This document shows, one piece after another, positions 1 to 13,640 of a stretch of 64,000 nucleotides of DNA. The stretch lies in contig JAYKAV010002798.1 in assembly GCA_035582835.1 (NCBI GenBank), positions 558,001 to 622,000 on the forward strand, written 5' to 3'. Source of the DNA: Phoebastria nigripes (taxonomy: Eukaryota; Chordata; Aves; Procellariiformes; Diomedeidae). The stretch's first letter is position 1. Every line of letters starts with the position of its first letter. A model generated the notes under the pieces. That model searched no databases. It saw nothing but the letters and a program-made list of their open reading frames with translations, and was not told the origin of the DNA. The position numbers and the translations under genes were made by a program.

Positions 1-2997
1 GTATCATGGTTTTCCTTGGACACATGCTGCCACCAGCAGCTAACGGCTTGGAATAGGAGCTGGTATTCCCGTCAATTGTCTGAGAGATGCCGTTGGAGTT
101 TCCAGCTACTCGTGCTCTAAAATATTCCCTCCTCTCCTTATCTCAGGCTCTTTGCTTTGTGGAGCTGCTACAAGCATCTTGGAAAACGACACATCTTCAA
201 GAGCAATCTTTCCCACATCTCCTCCTGTGATGAGCGTTCAGAGCTTTCCTTTTCCTCCAACTATCATGTATTCATCAGTCCAAGACTATAAGGCCCAAAG
301 AGAGAATACAATTACACAGAAGTGAACTTCAAAAGCAGAATTTTTTTTTTTTTTTCTATATGAACTTGCCATGACTTGTATGCAAGATATTTTCATTTTC
401 CAAAATGGAGAACAAAGGAGACAAAAGGAACGGTTGCAGTGGAAACATGCAGTTCATTTTCTTATGTTTCAGTTTAAAAACAAACCAGAAAGGAAATAGT
501 TACCTTAGATACAGTAATTTCTCAATCTTCTCACCATAGCCAAAGAGTATTGCATTGTTCTGAAATTTGGCACCGCGTTTCTTTTGTTTGTTTCCAAACA
601 GAGAGTAAGGATGTTCAGATTTGAAGATTTTAGGTTCATTAGAAAGACAGAGCTGTGACTACCTGTGTCTGGCTTTCTGTAAAACTGAAACATTTGAGAG
701 ACTGATGTTCTCTGTCTCTCTTTTCCTCTGTCTCTCTCTGATTCTGTTTGTCTAAGTCTCTTCATTTTATTTTTTGCAATTTCATGGCTGGAATTTAGCA
801 TTTCTTTTCCAGACAATCTTTCCTCTATCCAATAGCAAGCACACTTTTTTTTCCCCCCTCTCACTTTGTCGTGATGAACCATCTTCTGCAAGCTCAGACC
901 TGGCTCTTTATTGCTAACACCAGCTGTTGTTACCGAGAAAACTGGGGAGTTTCCAGGTGAGACGTGGCAGATTTCAACATTGTGTTTTAGATACTGGATC
1001 TAGTACAAGTCTTAGACCCTGATATTTTGTTGAAGATGCTCAAAATGGAAGGTTGAAGAGGACCATTTATCTAAATAAGAAATAATTACAATATTCAAAT
1101 GCAGGATTTGATTTTAGTTATCCCCACTTGAAAGCTTTGAGTTTTACGTTGGTAATAAAAAGAATCTGGTCCTTCTTTTATCCCTCTTCTTTAAGATTTT
1201 ACCTATAGCAGAAGAGAAAAATAAACACGCTGAATTTTTTCTCACCTATTCTGTAGTTACTTGAATTTCCCATGTTGGAAGTTAGCTGGGTGGTCATGTG
1301 GGAAGATGTAAAAAAAAAAAGAATTACCTGGATGATGGAGGATGCTAAAATATTCCGATGTGTACAGAAAGGCAATTGTTCTTGTTGCCTCTAAAACTGC
1401 TTGATTACCACTTGATTATTAGTCTTTTATTTTTATTCCTAGATTACCTGAATGTTTTAGTACCATCAATGATGGATGATATTTTTCTGAATCTCTTTTA
1501 CCTCTGCTATGCGATGAAGTTCAGCCACTCTGTACAAAGGTTATACCCAGTTAAAACAGCCTGTTAATTATTTATGAGACAGCAAGAAGACCAATGGGAC
1601 TTTCACTTGTCCTTCTGGAGAAATAATGAGACCATTACAGTCTATTTAACACCATGAAAAACAATATCCACAGGTGACCTTTCAGAATCATTGCCAAGCT
1701 GGATTTATGGCCATCATGTACTCTCATCAAGTAAGAATATCAAAGAGGGGCTTAAAGTTAAATCAGCACTTCAAATGGCAACAGCGTCCTGAGGTTTGAT
1801 AATAATAAAATCTCTTCATTTTCCTTTATTTTATTTAAGTGCATGAATGTTTCTCACAGACCAGATCTGATAGCTAGTGTTGTTTTTTTTAAGTTCTGGG
1901 AGCCTACTGAATACTTTGGGTATGTGCTGTGATATGACATAACGATAATGGCTGAGATATTGCCGTGTCTGTTAAAATGGTCAAAACATCTGTACTTGGA
2001 GAAAAACTTCAGCACTCCATTCCTTCAGCTGCACAGTCCCTGAACCAACGCTGGATATTGAAAGACTGAAAGCTTTTTTAGTAGTGCTTAGGCCACTGGT
2101 ATAAAAAAATTGAATACCACCATCACCTCCCAGGGATGAGAATTAACTTAAAAATAAAAACACATAAAACTTTGTTTTTAATCAGTAACTAATTCAAAGG
2201 AAAAAATACAGTTTGCCTGTCCTTTATGGCAGCAGATTATACTGAGGTAGATACAATTTCAATCCTGATCCCTAGGTGGGTTTGAAAAGACATGTACATC
2301 TATCAGAATGGTGACTATAAGAAGAAATAATAACTTAATTTAAATGCTGTCACTGAACAAAACAGCAGCATGTAGGACACATGCAGCTGTGAAACTGCAG
2401 ATGGAATAACAAGGAAACAGAAGCTAACTGCATATCTTGAAACAGATGTGAAGCAGAACGGGCATGTTCCAAGCAGCTGATTTTAAAAAAAAAAAAAAAG
2501 AAAGAAAAGTTGCATTGAACTAATGATAATTGACTGCTTATCTTTAAAAAATTACAATAATTGGTGATACACAATTTCAAGAGGTAGGCTCAGTCCTTGT
2601 CTAAATGACTGCACGGCAGCATGGCTGCAACTTCTTCATGTGATAAAAGAGCATGACCCACAAGAACCAGTGCCATGGGAACTGCTGGGGAAGCCAAACC
2701 TGGCATCCAAGGAAAGCAGGCAGAAGGCACAAAAGTAACAAGATGTTTATTCATCTTTTGTCATGAGCATCACATTCATGTGCTTTTCTTGGCCAAAGGT
2801 GTAACATCTTCCACCTTCTGTCTTGTCTGTCCCTTCCTTCTCCACCAAAGCAATTTTATCCTCCGTTACAGCAAGGGAACAGCAAGGGAGAAGTTTTCTT
2901 CATTATAAGCCTCTGGTTATAAGAATTGTTTCTCCTTTGATGTCAGAAGCCATTTCTTCACGTTGCCTCAGACTTTGGATATGAGCAACGCTGACTC

Positions 2998-3033
2998 TTT
3001 TGTGGAGCTCGACCCTTTTGTGGAGCTCGACCC
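2998..3033. repeat. 18-bp perfect tandem duplication
   Basis: Two identical head-to-tail copies of TTTTGTGGAGCTCGACCC are seen (2998-3015 and 3016-3033). Perfect identity suggests a recent slippage or duplication event. No function is implied. Confidence 0.9.
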
Positions 3034-3663
3034 AAGCAGTCTCCTCCACTGTGTTAAATAAGCCATCTGCCTACACAGCTGCATACCTCCAGCTGTCATT
3101 GCTGCTGCTGGCCATCGTGTTCCCAACTTGTCACCCTAACCCCCTCCTGCATCACCACCTACCTCTGCCTCAGACCAGTCCCATTCAGCCCATTGGAAAG
3201 GGTTGTAAAACCTCAGCATGTGTCTTCTCAATAGTGCCAGAGCCCTGACTGGCTCCACAAATTCCTGTTTGCGCTGCCTGATGTTGTAATAGCAATGGAT
3301 CTATTATCTATAAATAATGATACAAAATTTCCAAAGCTTAAGTGACTGCAGATTCAGCAGAAATTTTTGTGTCTCTTTTTCATATTGAGTAGTTTCAAGA
3401 CTCTCACACCTTCTGGAAAGGAGGTGTTTATTGAACTCCTAGTCAGAAGGCGCTTCACAAGGAACGTTCTGAGGATAGAATTACCAGATTTTGCTTTAGG
3501 GCAACAGAACCTGTATTCCTGTTTGCCCTTCACAGCTGAGAAGCTAGAACAACTGTATATTCTCCCATAACTCATTAGCAGTAAGGAAATTGTAGGACTA
3601 AGCATGGTATAATCTTATCCTTTCTCTACTTACTTTTAAAATCCTTGAACTCTGTATTCTGGA

Positions 3664-3664
<1 letters not shown>

Positions 3665-3694
<30 letters not shown>

Positions 3695-3697
3695 TTT
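3665..3697. repeat. T-rich tract ending in a run of 20 T
   Basis: A TTTTC-type tract leads into an uninterrupted run of 20 T (3678-3697). It may be a simple repeat or the tail of an old antisense retrocopy, but no recognisable retrocopy body flanks it. Confidence 0.85.
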
Positions 3698-6600
3698 AAT
3701 CCCACAGTAAATGAACTGGAGACTATTCACAAATCAAATATTAAATGCTCTAATATCCAAGATCACCTAAATCCTGGGAACGATGTTGGCTGCTTTCCAA
3801 CTCAACAGCCCATAACCTGTATATTTTTTTCCAATTCACTTTCAGAGCTCTATTAAATTCAGTGTCGTCTAGTGGTCTTCTACAATTCAGTATTTTAAGT
3901 AGTCATCAGGCATTTTTAAAAAAACAACATGAAGTAAAAAGATGCCTATTCAGTTTTTTGTCATGAGCAGTATATTTGTGGTCTGCTCTTGAAGCCCTCC
4001 CACATTCATCCTCTCCTTTCCACCCCCTTGAAGAATCTGATACACCATGTCAAAAGCAGAGCCAATGTTTGAGGAATAGAATATCTGTCCAAATGGTTTC
4101 ATCTGAGTTTTCACTTTGGGTCTGTGGAGTACCTGCTGACAGGGAGCAGATTCCTCATTTCCTGCTGTTCAACATATAACTGGATCATAAATGAAGCTCT
4201 TGACATTGCCTCTGTTGCTAAAATCTGGCTGCATCCTCCCATCAAGTGATCTCTTCCTCAGGTCCTCATTTATCACTTTCATATTCCACTTTGAAAGAAA
4301 CCAAACTTCCAGGGAGAAAAGTACCAGAAGGGAACCATTAGGAGAGGATGTTTGGGGAGCAAATTATCCACACAGACCATCAAGTTTTGTCTATTCGTTT
4401 TTATAGGTTCAAGACAAACCTTGATCAAAGACTGCTTCCTTCCTACCCCCAACCCCCAAACTACAGCAGAAGCAATTTATAAGGAGAAACTGATTTTTGG
4501 AAGATTCTGCTTGTTTATTTTAGAGGGACCACCACAACATATAAGTTCTTCAGAAGCCACTCTTCTTCAAGGCAAGTTTCTGCCTTGCTTATTCAAACCA
4601 GTGTTCTCACCAAAATAAAATACTGTGTATTTTTGATCTGCCAGAGTTTGCTTCTAAAAAACAGGGAGCTGTTCTGTCCAAGCAGGAGCAGCCACCCTTT
4701 CTTCCTGACTAGCAGATACAGGCTTTTTGGTAATTGAATGCAGCTGTTCTCCTTTCTGCCCCTTCTTAAGCTTTTGAAGGAAATCCTACTTAAAGAGATG
4801 CCGGTGCCTTCAGCAGGGATCCAGAACATGAGGGAATGCCAACTGGAAAGACTACCTTTGCAAAGGACAGGTACTGCGTGGCCCCATTCTTAAATCACTG
4901 CAGAGAATGTGGGTGTGATGTCACAGTAAAGTATAATTTCAACTACCTATATTTTAGAGTCTAAATAGATAGCTGGCATTTCTTTAAAAGGTCTTCCACA
5001 AGTGAAATAGCCTTCTGGTCTCTTGAATGGAGATGTCAAATTCTTTTGCCAGCGAGATAATGCATATGAAAAAGACTTCTATAGGCATCTATAGACACCT
5101 CATCTATTACCTGTCAGCATGGCTGCCTTCATAGAGATGTCCAGGGAGTAGAAGTAGGGGAGTTCTCAATGATAGACCCTTGGGTCTACATGGCCTCTCC
5201 CATACTATCATGAAATTATTAATGCAGGTGAGCCACCGAATACAGCCATAAAAGGAAAGGACTAAAATGAACTTTAAAACTTACTGTTTGTTGTTTATAA
5301 TGTCACCGGTAAACACAATTCTATGTTTATACCTTCACATTTAGATGAGACTGTAATGTGGACCTTGGGCTTTCATAAGTGAATACATATTTCAGCATTG
5401 CAAATTTTGGGAACATGCTTTTAGAACAAAAGATAGATTTCTTATAAATACAAATGAATACACTGTGACAGCTAATGGAAAGTGCAAAATTAATATCAGG
5501 AATTAAGTCTCAGGAGAGTTAATAATAATAATAGCAAGACTTCAATAAATTAATAGCTGTACTCAAATTGTGCAATTCTTCAGAGATAAGCCAATGCAAG
5601 CGTGAGTGACAAGGGCAGTGGAAGTGCTGTAACTTCTTAAAATGGATCTTAAATTAAGCAGATAGTTTCATTCTCTCAGGCTACAGACACAGGATCCAGT
5701 AGATAATGCTCACAGCATAAGCCCAGATCAAATCTCACTGCTGCAGCAGTATACAAAGGAGCAGAGAATAAGCAGTCAAAAGCACGCTGACCGTGCATTG
5801 AAGAGAAGGTGCTTGAAAGCCCCTGTTTACCCTTGTTTCCGCCAGGGGCACAGTTCTCGGTGTATGGGCGATGCAAAAAATAACTCTTGAGGATTGTGTC
5901 AAGCATCCATCCACAGGATTTTAGATAAAGACGAGCTGATGTGCTAGAGATTAACTGCACTGTAAGCATGTCTGCAGTGCTCTGTGGAGTGAGGTGCAGT
6001 GTTCCCTGAGGCAGGAAAAAAAAGTCATTACTCCCACAAAACGACACATCGCCCAATCTAGTGAACCAGGATGCCCAGAATTTTGTAACACTGAGGTAGG
6101 TCTGGCTCAGGCACATCTACATCACATCACATAGGCATTAGCTGCTGTACACATGCAACACGTGTCCATAGTCCTAAAGAAAGATTCTTCCACAGGTAGT
6201 TACTGATAGTTTTACTAGGTTAAGATCAGCCGGGGTGCCTCACATCACTGCTAGCAGAATTTTGCCCCCTGAATCTGGAAGCAAACTCTCCTGTAATTAG
6301 AAATCAGGAAGAATTAGGGCATCCTCTAAAGCATGAGGAGCTTTCACAGCAGCTGCCCTCACGCTTTTACGGACATCAGTGAGACTGCACAGCTCTAGGT
6401 GAGGATAGATCACAGCTCCTGAATACTTATTTATGTGAAGAGAGGGAGAATCTGTGCATATAACAGCACAGATTGGCCTCCGCTAAAACAAATGTTCTCA
6501 ATGGCTGAGAAGGATGCCAAATTGCAGAAGCCAGAATTTCTTGAGGGGAAATAAACATTTTTCTGCTGTCTTCTTTTTTCTTTATATTTTTTAACAACCT

Positions 6601-8230
6601 TTGAGAATCTTTTGGCATCAGCAAAACTGTCTACAGGAAAAAAATAAATTACTAATTCCTTCAGTTTACACTCTGGCATAAACTTTTTAAACCTTGACTG
6701 TCTTTATTACATTTTGAATTAAAGCATTTCTGCTGAATGTGGTGATTTATTTATATTTTTGTTGTTGCTATTGGCATTTTATGTTCAGACATTTTTTGAA
6801 GTACTTAATATAAAATAAACTCACATGCAGATAACTTTGGAGCAGTGCAGTACTTTAAAAACCACATGTTTACAATAAAACAGTGAGAGCTTTGAAATCG
6901 AAGTTAAGCTCAGGATGAAACCAGGAAAAAAGTTAGAAAGGTTTCTGTGCTCATGAGTTTGATTCTGCCTGAGTTGGGCCAAAATTCTTTTCTCATCAAA
7001 AATGCCTTAAATCTGGACTTTCCCCAGTAAGTCACTGAAGATACTTCATGTATCTCCTCTCAAGAAAAGCAGAATCAGGGCCTCTGTTCCCACTTTTTGT
7101 TTAGGTAACAGAAAATCCCAAAAGCTGAAGAAATTGAGCCATGTGGATAAAAGACAGCCATCTAAGACTGAAGGTTTTCATCCATTCACTCAAAATGTTT
7201 TTGTTGCCTCTATCCTTGGTTTCTGTATGCTCTGACTTTGTATCCTTTTGCAAGGGGTTTTGTAAATGAGGGGAGACTTTAAATAAATGTCTCTTACTGG
7301 CTGCATTAAAAATATGAAAGAGATGCTATGATATCAACTCCGAGCTGATATGGAGCAGCATTTTTCCTCCTTACATTTTTGGCAGATTTGTATTGTGTTT
7401 TGGTGGTGGGAAAATGACCAAAGAATGGTAAAAACAAAAACACCATTCATTTGTAGCCAGATCTTTTCTAGAAAAATATAAACTAAGCTAGTGTTCTCTG
7501 AAGACTTCATCTTGCTTTAATTATACCTTAATCATGTTTTAGCACCTTAGTTTGAGAAAGGTAAGAAAAGTTAGGCAGGTATCAGCTTTAAAGATGCCCC
7601 ACGTTTTTAAAACTCTAATTGAATAACTGAGAAAAGGTATCTTCAGTGTGCAACTCGCCTCCTTTTTAGTTACCCTTGTCTGGTTCATCCAATTCAGAGT
7701 TCAGTGACTGGAAGTTTGGCCTGTGTTTTCTGTTCTGGCCACTTGAGGGAATCAGTCTGTAGCTGTGGTCCATAATTTTTTGTTTTTACACTAAGGAAAT
7801 AAGAAAAATTATATTTGTTGCAGAAAGTTTTCCAACTTTACTTCAACATGAAAGACATCACAAAGCACCGGCTCAGAAATAAATTACTCCCTACATACTA
7901 AATATCCAGGAAGGGGAAAAAAAGTTGATAAATGAGAGTCTTGGGAGTTGCTAAGTGAGGTCCCTGCACACAATTTATGATCATGCACTCTTGGACTTCA
8001 GAATGATTAATACAGCTAATTCTCAGTAGAATAAGAGCTGTTTTAGCCCAGGAGAGAACTGTACGCTATTGTTTATAGAAGCAGATAACATCAAAGTGGC
8101 CCACTGCTTGTGTTAAGCAAATAGAGAATTCTGGGTCAGTGCAAATTAATCCTAAAGGAGTAAGAAAAAGTTCTTAATGACTGTTAGATCAGTGTGTTAT
8201 CACTTTTCATACAACTGAAAATGGTAGAAC

Positions 8231-8480
8231 TGTTAATGAGAATTACAAATGGCCTCGCTCACTGCAGCGTGCTGGCAGCCGTCTATTAGCGTGGTCACCA
8301 TTAAGTCCTCTGGCGATCTGTACATATGACATTTGCTAATGAAGTGAAGAAGATTTAGGCAATTTTCTGAGATATTTGAGCCATTTCAAAACGGTCTTTT
8401 GCAACAAACACGCTGCAACTAGCTGAGTGGACCGAGAGCCTTAAAACCATTATCTTTTATTCATATAGTAAAATCTGGTT
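8231..8480. other. candidate conserved non-coding element
   Basis: This block is non-repetitive, keeps several CpG in an otherwise CpG-poor neighbourhood, and contains homeodomain-type TAAT cores (for example TCTATTAGCG and GCTAATGAAG). No long frame is open. Such composition is typical of vertebrate developmental enhancers, but conservation cannot be tested here. This is inference only. Confidence 0.3.
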
Positions 8481-10029
8481 TACAGAAATAAATGAATTGA
8501 ATTTACACATGAAGTAACTGTGGGGAAAAAAAAGTCTTGTTGGTTGTGCCTATTAAGCTGTGTTTTCTAGTTCAAAGACAAGGAAAGCACACAGTTTAGC
8601 TTTGTTTAGAAGGAATAGGTTGCATTTCACAGACTGACAGTACCGCAAAGTTAACTACAAATTGCCTTAGAAGCATTATTTGGTTCCCTTAAAGTACAAT
8701 TTAACAGCCAGACCACAAGAAGGTCTAGAAAACAAACTTCCTTTATTTGTTTTTAGGAGGTGGTTCGGGTTTTATTGGTAATGATTTGTGCACCTCTGAA
8801 CATACCCCAACACATTATAATTCTGTTCCAGTCCCTCTGACGTGATCTACGCACCACGTTATGGGATGGGGCAGGGCTGTTGACAGGGAAGGAGTGGGAA
8901 TAGGCTGTAAGGGTACCGTGGCCTTGTAAGCTGCGGGCTCGTTAGCTGTGCTGGCAGAACGGAAGGGCAAAAGTCTCCTCAATCCCTGTTGGCAGGTCCA
9001 TGCCCGTTTACAAGTCTTCATAAAACAGTATGGATACACACTCTGTGGACGATTTAACTCTCCCAGTATAGTCACTGAACAATTATTTGTCCGTTAAATT
9101 TGTTTTAAAATAAATTGTCTTGTTTCACACAGGATCATTACACCAAGAAACTATTTCCATAATTATTAGGTCCTCTGATATATTGTCCTCTGGTACGGTT
9201 GTTGTCACTCAGCAAAGTTCATACATACATTTCAGTGCTTCTCAGAATATTTGGCCATGAAAGCAAACACTTTTCAGAATGCAGTAACAGCAAAAATAGG
9301 TTCCCCCCTTGACTTATAGCTTTCCTTTCTACCGCTTCATGTCTGGGGTGCATCTCTGCATATGGAGACATTTGCTGATGTAAGCCAAGGATGTGAAATA
9401 CCCCTGTGTGTACGCAGGGGGAAAATGTTTGTCCTGCATAGGACACCAGCTCTGTTTTTTCTCCACATTGATACTCTTACATGGGAGAGTTCTTTGCTCA
9501 GGGGATAAAACAAGGTAGAGCTGTAGCAGTCTTGCTTTATTCTAGCGTGAAACTTCCCTGAAGACCTCTGAGATCGTTTTGTACGTATCTGGGTGGGGGA
9601 TAACGCAGATCCCTATGTATGCTGTCTGGAGTAAACTAGCCAAGACACTAGCAACACACAGAGGGGCTCCAGGCTTTTGCCAAAAAAGCTATGGTTGGTG
9701 GGAAAAGCTGCTGACTTCCAAAATCAATAGCCTCCCATAGGAGAGTTTATTAAGAAGGGAAAAAAAAATCCCCCCCCGCCCCGCCAAATGAAAACACATC
9801 TTCTCTTCCTCTCTTTAGCCCTTCTCGCTTAGTTTGTTTTGAGGAAGATAAGCAACTTTCCCTTTCACCCATGGTAAATCAGTTGCCTGACCAGGAGGGA
9901 GGTACCTGGAGTTGCATAGGTAAAAATTGCCCAGCCTGCGGTCTTTGTCCTAGGGAAAATGTCCGTAGGTGACTCTCATGCCCATTGCCCCATCATTGCT
10001 TAACCAAACCATTCGTATTTAATTTTTTT

Positions 10030-10192
10030 TAATCTTCTCACAGGAGTCTGTCCCTCCTGCCCTTTAATCAGCCTTGATGTTTCTCTCTGAACTCCCTCCA
10101 GTATGTCTACATTTTTTGCTGGTATTTATCTGGAACTAAACACAGTGTAATGAGTGCAGAACAGAGCTACAGTGTAATGGGCACACAGGAAA
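10030..10192 (-). mobile_element. CR1-type LINE fragment, antisense
   Basis: The plus strand matches, with many differences, the reverse complement of the 3' part of old CR1 LINEs. The recognisable stretch includes the segment reading TGAACTCCCTCCAGTATGTC and the following AACACAGTGTAATGAGTGCA, which correspond to the familiar 'ctctccagtttgtccacatc' and 'acacagtactcc...cagtgc' parts. Only about 160 bp is recognisable; both edges are approximate. The copy is heavily decayed and encodes nothing. Identification is from memory of the consensus. Confidence 0.65.
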
Positions 10193-10779
10193 AAAACCTG
10201 TGTCTTTGGACTGGGCTAACCACTGTCTAGCAGAGTTAATTTACAAAGTTTGTGTTTGAAAAGGCAAAAAATGCTATTTTTCATTTGCAGATAAACTTCT
10301 GAAATCTTCCACCTCCACTCCAATTCCTAGAAAAGAGGAACAAAAGGAAGCTACTGTGAGCGACTGCTTGTGTTTCAGCTCCATCTGCCTCTCAAAAGAC
10401 CATGCACAGACCCGTTAAAACACTCTGCAGACTTTCTTGGTGCCTGGCTTGTCCAGTTCACCCTTTCTAGCATCATACGAGTAATATGCTGTGCAACTGG
10501 CCACTCTGACAGCTTTCATGATGCCGAAGTTTATGGCAACTGTAAATCTATTAAGCCACAATTTGCACTTAATAAAATGAAACAGCAAGTAGTTAAATGA
10601 AAGCTCAATCCTAAACTGGAGAACATTTTTCAGGAAAAGTCATTGAGCCTGCCATTGCTACTGCTGCCTTCCTTTGAGAAATTCAATCGTGCTGATTGAG
10701 GAAACCTGGAGAGAGCCTGCTATTCCTTCCTTCGGTTCATAATTGCCCCGTAGACCATTTAATCATCTGTAGATGAAAC

Positions 10780-11080
10780 AAAGCCTGCGCTGTGGAGTCC
10801 CGGAAGGGCAGGCATGCGCTTATCAAACGCTTCCTACCCACCGAGCAGAGCTGGGAGCTCATCCCGGTGCCTCNGAGCCGCCCTGCTGTCAAAGCCAGGA
10901 GCCGAGAGCAGACTGGCTCTTCCTGCTGTCACTACGCCCGCCTTCCTGCCTGCCTTGATTTTATTACAGTAAAGGCTGCGCAAGCCAATTTTTCAGGAGC
11001 GGGGTTCGGAGCAGAGAATGAAGGTCTTTCTGCCGGAGAAGGCAGGCGGGCACTGAGACACCCGCCGGGACAAGAGCTGC
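10780..11080. promoter_or_regulatory. weak GC/CpG-rich patch
   Basis: GC content rises clearly above the flanks and CpG dinucleotides appear repeatedly over about 300 bp, with one ambiguous base at 10874. It is shorter and weaker than the islands at 24-37 kb. It may be a minor promoter or enhancer; no TATA box or strong splice donor was noted. Low certainty. Confidence 0.3.
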
Positions 11081-13601
11081 TCGATGCTGTCTTGACAAGA
11101 AGAGATAAGCACTGAAAGTTAAGTAAGAGGAGCAAGGATTTACTGGCTCCTGTAAAACACATTTCTCTGTCAACTTTAAAATGTCATTCTTCATACCCCC
11201 AGCTCTGTCAGTGCTCCATATTGTGGCGTTTCTGGGTGACCAAGTGGATGGCCTTGTTTCGCAGATGAATAGTCTGGTCAGAAACCATATGCCCAGTTTC
11301 ATTAACTGGAAGAAAAAAAAAAGCCTGGCCAGGGGAGGCACTGAGAGCTCAAAAACCTGATCCATCATACTAATTGGTTTGGAATATTAGCCTTTAGTTG
11401 AGATTTGAAATCCATTTCCTCCTGAATATAGGCAATTTGCCTAACAGCTCAGGCACTATACATAACCACGTAAAGCTTGACATGCCGCCCTCGACTCCTA
11501 GCTCATATTTTCTGGAATACACCGAGAGAATGCAGCACTTAAAATAGAGTTACAAGAACTGGCTGCTCCTGGGAGGGCATCTCTGGACACGTACCTTCCC
11601 CCCTTCCGAAACTTTTGTCGGGAAGAATTCTTATGAGGATTTTTAATTCACAAAAAACACTCAGTGCTGACTAATGCGTTGCCAATTAAGTTCAGCCCAT
11701 TGAATCAACAGTTTCCTGTTACCTGTTCCTTCAGGTAGAACAGCGGCTGATACCCCTGCCCTTTCCCAGGCTTCTGTGCAGGGACCTTTCCTGCCTGAAA
11801 ACAGTGGGGACACCTGTTTTCCGAGCGCGGAAGGCCAGCACCTGAAATCCTAGGAATGGGCCCGCTATTGAGAAAAGGGTGCTTGATAAGGCAGCCACTG
11901 TGATAGGCAGCGGAAATTTGATGATGAAAGGAGATGCCTAATAGATTAATCTGGTGTGATTTGCCAAAACACAGGGTTTTCTGGAAGATTATCCACACTC
12001 GCAATAGGAAGCCCTTTGTTTTGTAAAAGTCCCCACTTATCATGGTATACTTTATCTCAACAAGAAACATAATGGTTTACTTGTTTACATGCATGGCAGA
12101 TATATTCAGAGCTGGGCTTAGGAACTGTGAACTCCTTTTCANTTGAAATGTTTCCAGCAGGCAGGTTATTAGCTGAGGGGGAACAAGCAGTTGGACACAC
12201 ATAAAATTTAAATCTGCCTTGCTTAGATTGGCAAAAACGAATGTTATTTCATCCACTGGGAAAATGTTTTACTTCCTGCTCAAATACTTTTGGAAGAAAA
12301 TCACAAGCTCATTTGTAGCCATCATATATGTATGTATATATTTTTTTAGAGTTAAGTGGTATGTCTACAGAAAAGTATTTGTTACTGTATACCAGTTATT
12401 TTCCACTAATATTAATTATTTTATTAGCTTGTCTTTACTTCTTCAATTTTATTTGCTTACTATAAAATGTGACTGATGGCTTTACATTATTTATACTGAA
12501 TGTGTGGCTGGAATCTAGCCCTTGATGTACCTTGGATAGAACTGCTTTGGTTTCTGGAATTGATTTTTAAATACCTTACACATCCGGGACTGCAGAACTA
12601 CCAAAGCACTGTGTTCTTGAACTCTGAAAATAAACAAAAACTACCGTGTTAGAAAACAGCTTTATTAAAGCCCTTTTTAGCAATCTTATATCAACAAAGT
12701 TGCTCATCGAGTGCAATATTAAGCTTGCTGGATACACAACGTACATGCTGTACAAAAGCGTGCGCAGCAAGAACACACATTGTATTAAAGGAGCTGGAGC
12801 ACAGGAGTCTGACGGAGTTATTTTTCTGTGCTCCTCAGCAGGAGCATACTGTGTGTAGCATGTAGGTTTTAAATTTACTGCAGAGGCAGCCAGTTTCCAT
12901 ATCATAATAAGTACGAGGTGGGGGGTCACTTCAAACAAGACTAAAAGAAAGGGAAGGCAAGTAAGTGAGCTGCTCGCCCTGATGCCACAGGATTAGTTAT
13001 GTGGACCTACCTCAGCAATCTGCTGCAGCCAGCACAACAGTGAGGAAGGAACAGAAATTAGAAAGAGGGGGATATGGGGCTGGAAATCTGATAAATCCAT
13101 CAAAAACAATAGATCTCCAAAGATTTGTCTGTCTAGACCAGTGGACGGCTACAAACGGGAGTTAGTGGCTCATGCAAATGGATACAGTGTAATGAAAAAT
13201 TACCATGGAGTAATGCTTGGCATAGACAAAAGATTTTATTTTACTTGTAGGACATATTTTATGGTTTATGAAGACATTGGAAATCTACTTTCTGTTTTCT
13301 TCTTCCATATTCATAGTTTACATTGCTTATTTTACAATGTGTTCAGGCACACATTGTACTTTTTTCTGTCTGCTCCAAACCTTCCTATAGTTCAAACTGC
13401 ACTTGAAGCCAAGTCCTGCAATTCAGCATAGTCTGTGCACAGCTGAAACTGAGGAGTGNGGGGAAGGCCTTCAGAATTTGCTTGGAATTAGTGCAAAATC
13501 ATCACAATCTTTGCAAAATTTCTTCTTCGGGCTTGCAGTGTCCATACAGTGTCCATAAAACCCTAAGGTGGAATCAGCAAGCAGAATCAAATATGACCCC
13601 C

Positions 13602-13640
13602 CAAAAAATAAAATGAAATAAATAATAATAATAATATAAT
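13602..13640. repeat. A/T-rich (AAT)n-like microsatellite
   Basis: A short AAAATAAAATGAAATAAATA stretch runs into repeated ATA units. It is a simple repeat with no coding content. Confidence 0.8.

Larger units (their letters stand above)
1..10029. other. AT-rich non-coding stretch, no gene recognised
   Basis: No protein, tRNA, rRNA or known small RNA could be recognised here on either strand. Open frames are all under about 150 codons, lack family motifs and overlap one another on opposite strands, as expected by chance. The stretch holds a poly-T tract, an 18-bp tandem duplication and one block near 8.2-8.5 kb that looks like a conserved non-coding element. Composition is AT-rich with few CpG, typical of bird intergenic or long-intron DNA. 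It could contain unrecognised lncRNA exons. Confidence 0.6.

Noticed and set aside
5173..5188. 7-bp inverted repeat TAGACCC/GGGTCTA
   Set aside because: Two-base loop and short stem, with no other structure; probably chance.
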